In this document: one piece after another, positions 4,866 through 5,022 of the stretch
Position numbering within the stretch: the stretch's first letter is position 1
How the letters are laid out: each line of letters starts with the position of its first letter
Source: an uncultured Collinsella sp.
GTDB taxonomy: Bacteria; Actinomycetota; Coriobacteriia; Coriobacteriales; Coriobacteriaceae
Reading direction: 5' to 3'
Assembly (NCBI GenBank): GCA_902490305.1
Contig: CABUDI010000042.1
Coordinates: 1 to 5,022 of the forward strand
DNA: 5,022 nucleotides
Position numbers and translations under genes: made by a program
Notes under the pieces: model-generated
What the model was told of the DNA's origin: nothing
What the model saw: the letters and a program-made list of their open reading frames with translations, nothing else
The model's database searches: none

Positions 4866-5022
4866 ATGAAGGAAACCGAGAAGATCGAGATCATGCATTT
4901 CGACCAGGAGGGCTACCTCGAGGACGGCAAGGCGCTCTACGAGACCGGCAAGAAGATGACCGCGCTTGCCGACAAGGTCGCCGACGAGGGCTACGACGCC
5001 GTGTTCCTGATGGGCGTCGGCG
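4866..5022 (+). CDS. SIS-domain protein, second of the pair (5' part only)
   Basis: The frame is open from ATG 4866 to the window end, giving the first 52 residues; the gene continues outside. A strong Shine-Dalgarno AAAGGAGA (4854-4861) precedes it by 4 bases. The start IEIMHFDQEGYLEDGKALYE (7-26) is followed by a helix and then EGYDAVFLMGVG (41-52). This matches the entry to a SIS domain, where a helix ending in a short acidic turn leads to strand VFLMGVG and normally GGT. The N-terminal pattern (N/HFD-EE-x-hydrophobic, then -LADKV- helix) recalls deglycases of the FrlB/GfrF group. Third codon positions are almost all G or C (AAG, GAC, CTC, GGC), more so than in neighbouring genes, suggesting high expression. 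It likely forms an operon with the upstream SIS gene, and PTS components may follow. Confidence 0.75.
   Translation, partial: MKETEKIEIMHFDQEGYLEDGKALYETGKKMTALADKVADEGYDAVFLMGVG

Noticed and set aside
4299..4898. Minus-strand open frame opposite the SIS gene
   Set aside because: It has low-complexity composition typical of antisense shadows, and the plus strand has conserved SIS catalytic residues over the same bases.

Overview
The window looks like chromosomal DNA from a human-gut actinobacterium of the class Coriobacteriia, most likely Collinsella. This is an inference from moderately high GC, strong Shine-Dalgarno sites, all genes on one strand, and the gene mix (AEC transporter, HutC-type GntR regulators, tandem SIS-domain sugar-phosphate proteins). 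No database search was possible, so the genus is a judgement.

Layout. Positions 1-211 and 1174-1384 hold two direct copies of a roughly 210-bp non-coding element. The copies share about 75-80% identity by eye in their first two thirds, and each ends in a perfect inverted repeat of 31-32 bp per arm around an 11-nt loop. The foot and loop of the hairpin are conserved. The middle of the arms differs between copies, yet pairs perfectly within each copy. The elements bracket an AEC-family membrane transporter gene (235-1173). Next is a small gene of unknown function (1501-1989) with an extended -10 promoter. Then come two GntR/UTRA (HutC subfamily) regulators whose reading frames overlap by 16 bp (2028-2795 and 2780-3493).

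A 196-bp regulatory region (3494-3689) follows. It holds a perfect 10-bp direct repeat, a GT-N-TA-N-AC palindrome that matches the HutC-subfamily operator consensus, and two degenerate direct repeats exactly 33 bp apart just before the start codon. It controls a 371-aa double-SIS protein of the GlmS/FrlB type (3690-4805). The window ends inside a second SIS-type gene (4866 onward).

How the genes work together. The pair of SIS genes behind GntR/UTRA regulators resembles pathways that break down phosphorylated amino sugars or Amadori compounds (fructoselysine-6-P or glucoselysine-6-P deglycases), usually fed by a PTS that would lie downstream of this window. The two GntR proteins are the natural candidates to sense the phosphorylated substrate and act on the operators at 3554-3563 and 3618-3677. 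The most unusual item is the pair of elements with different but self-complementary hairpin arms.
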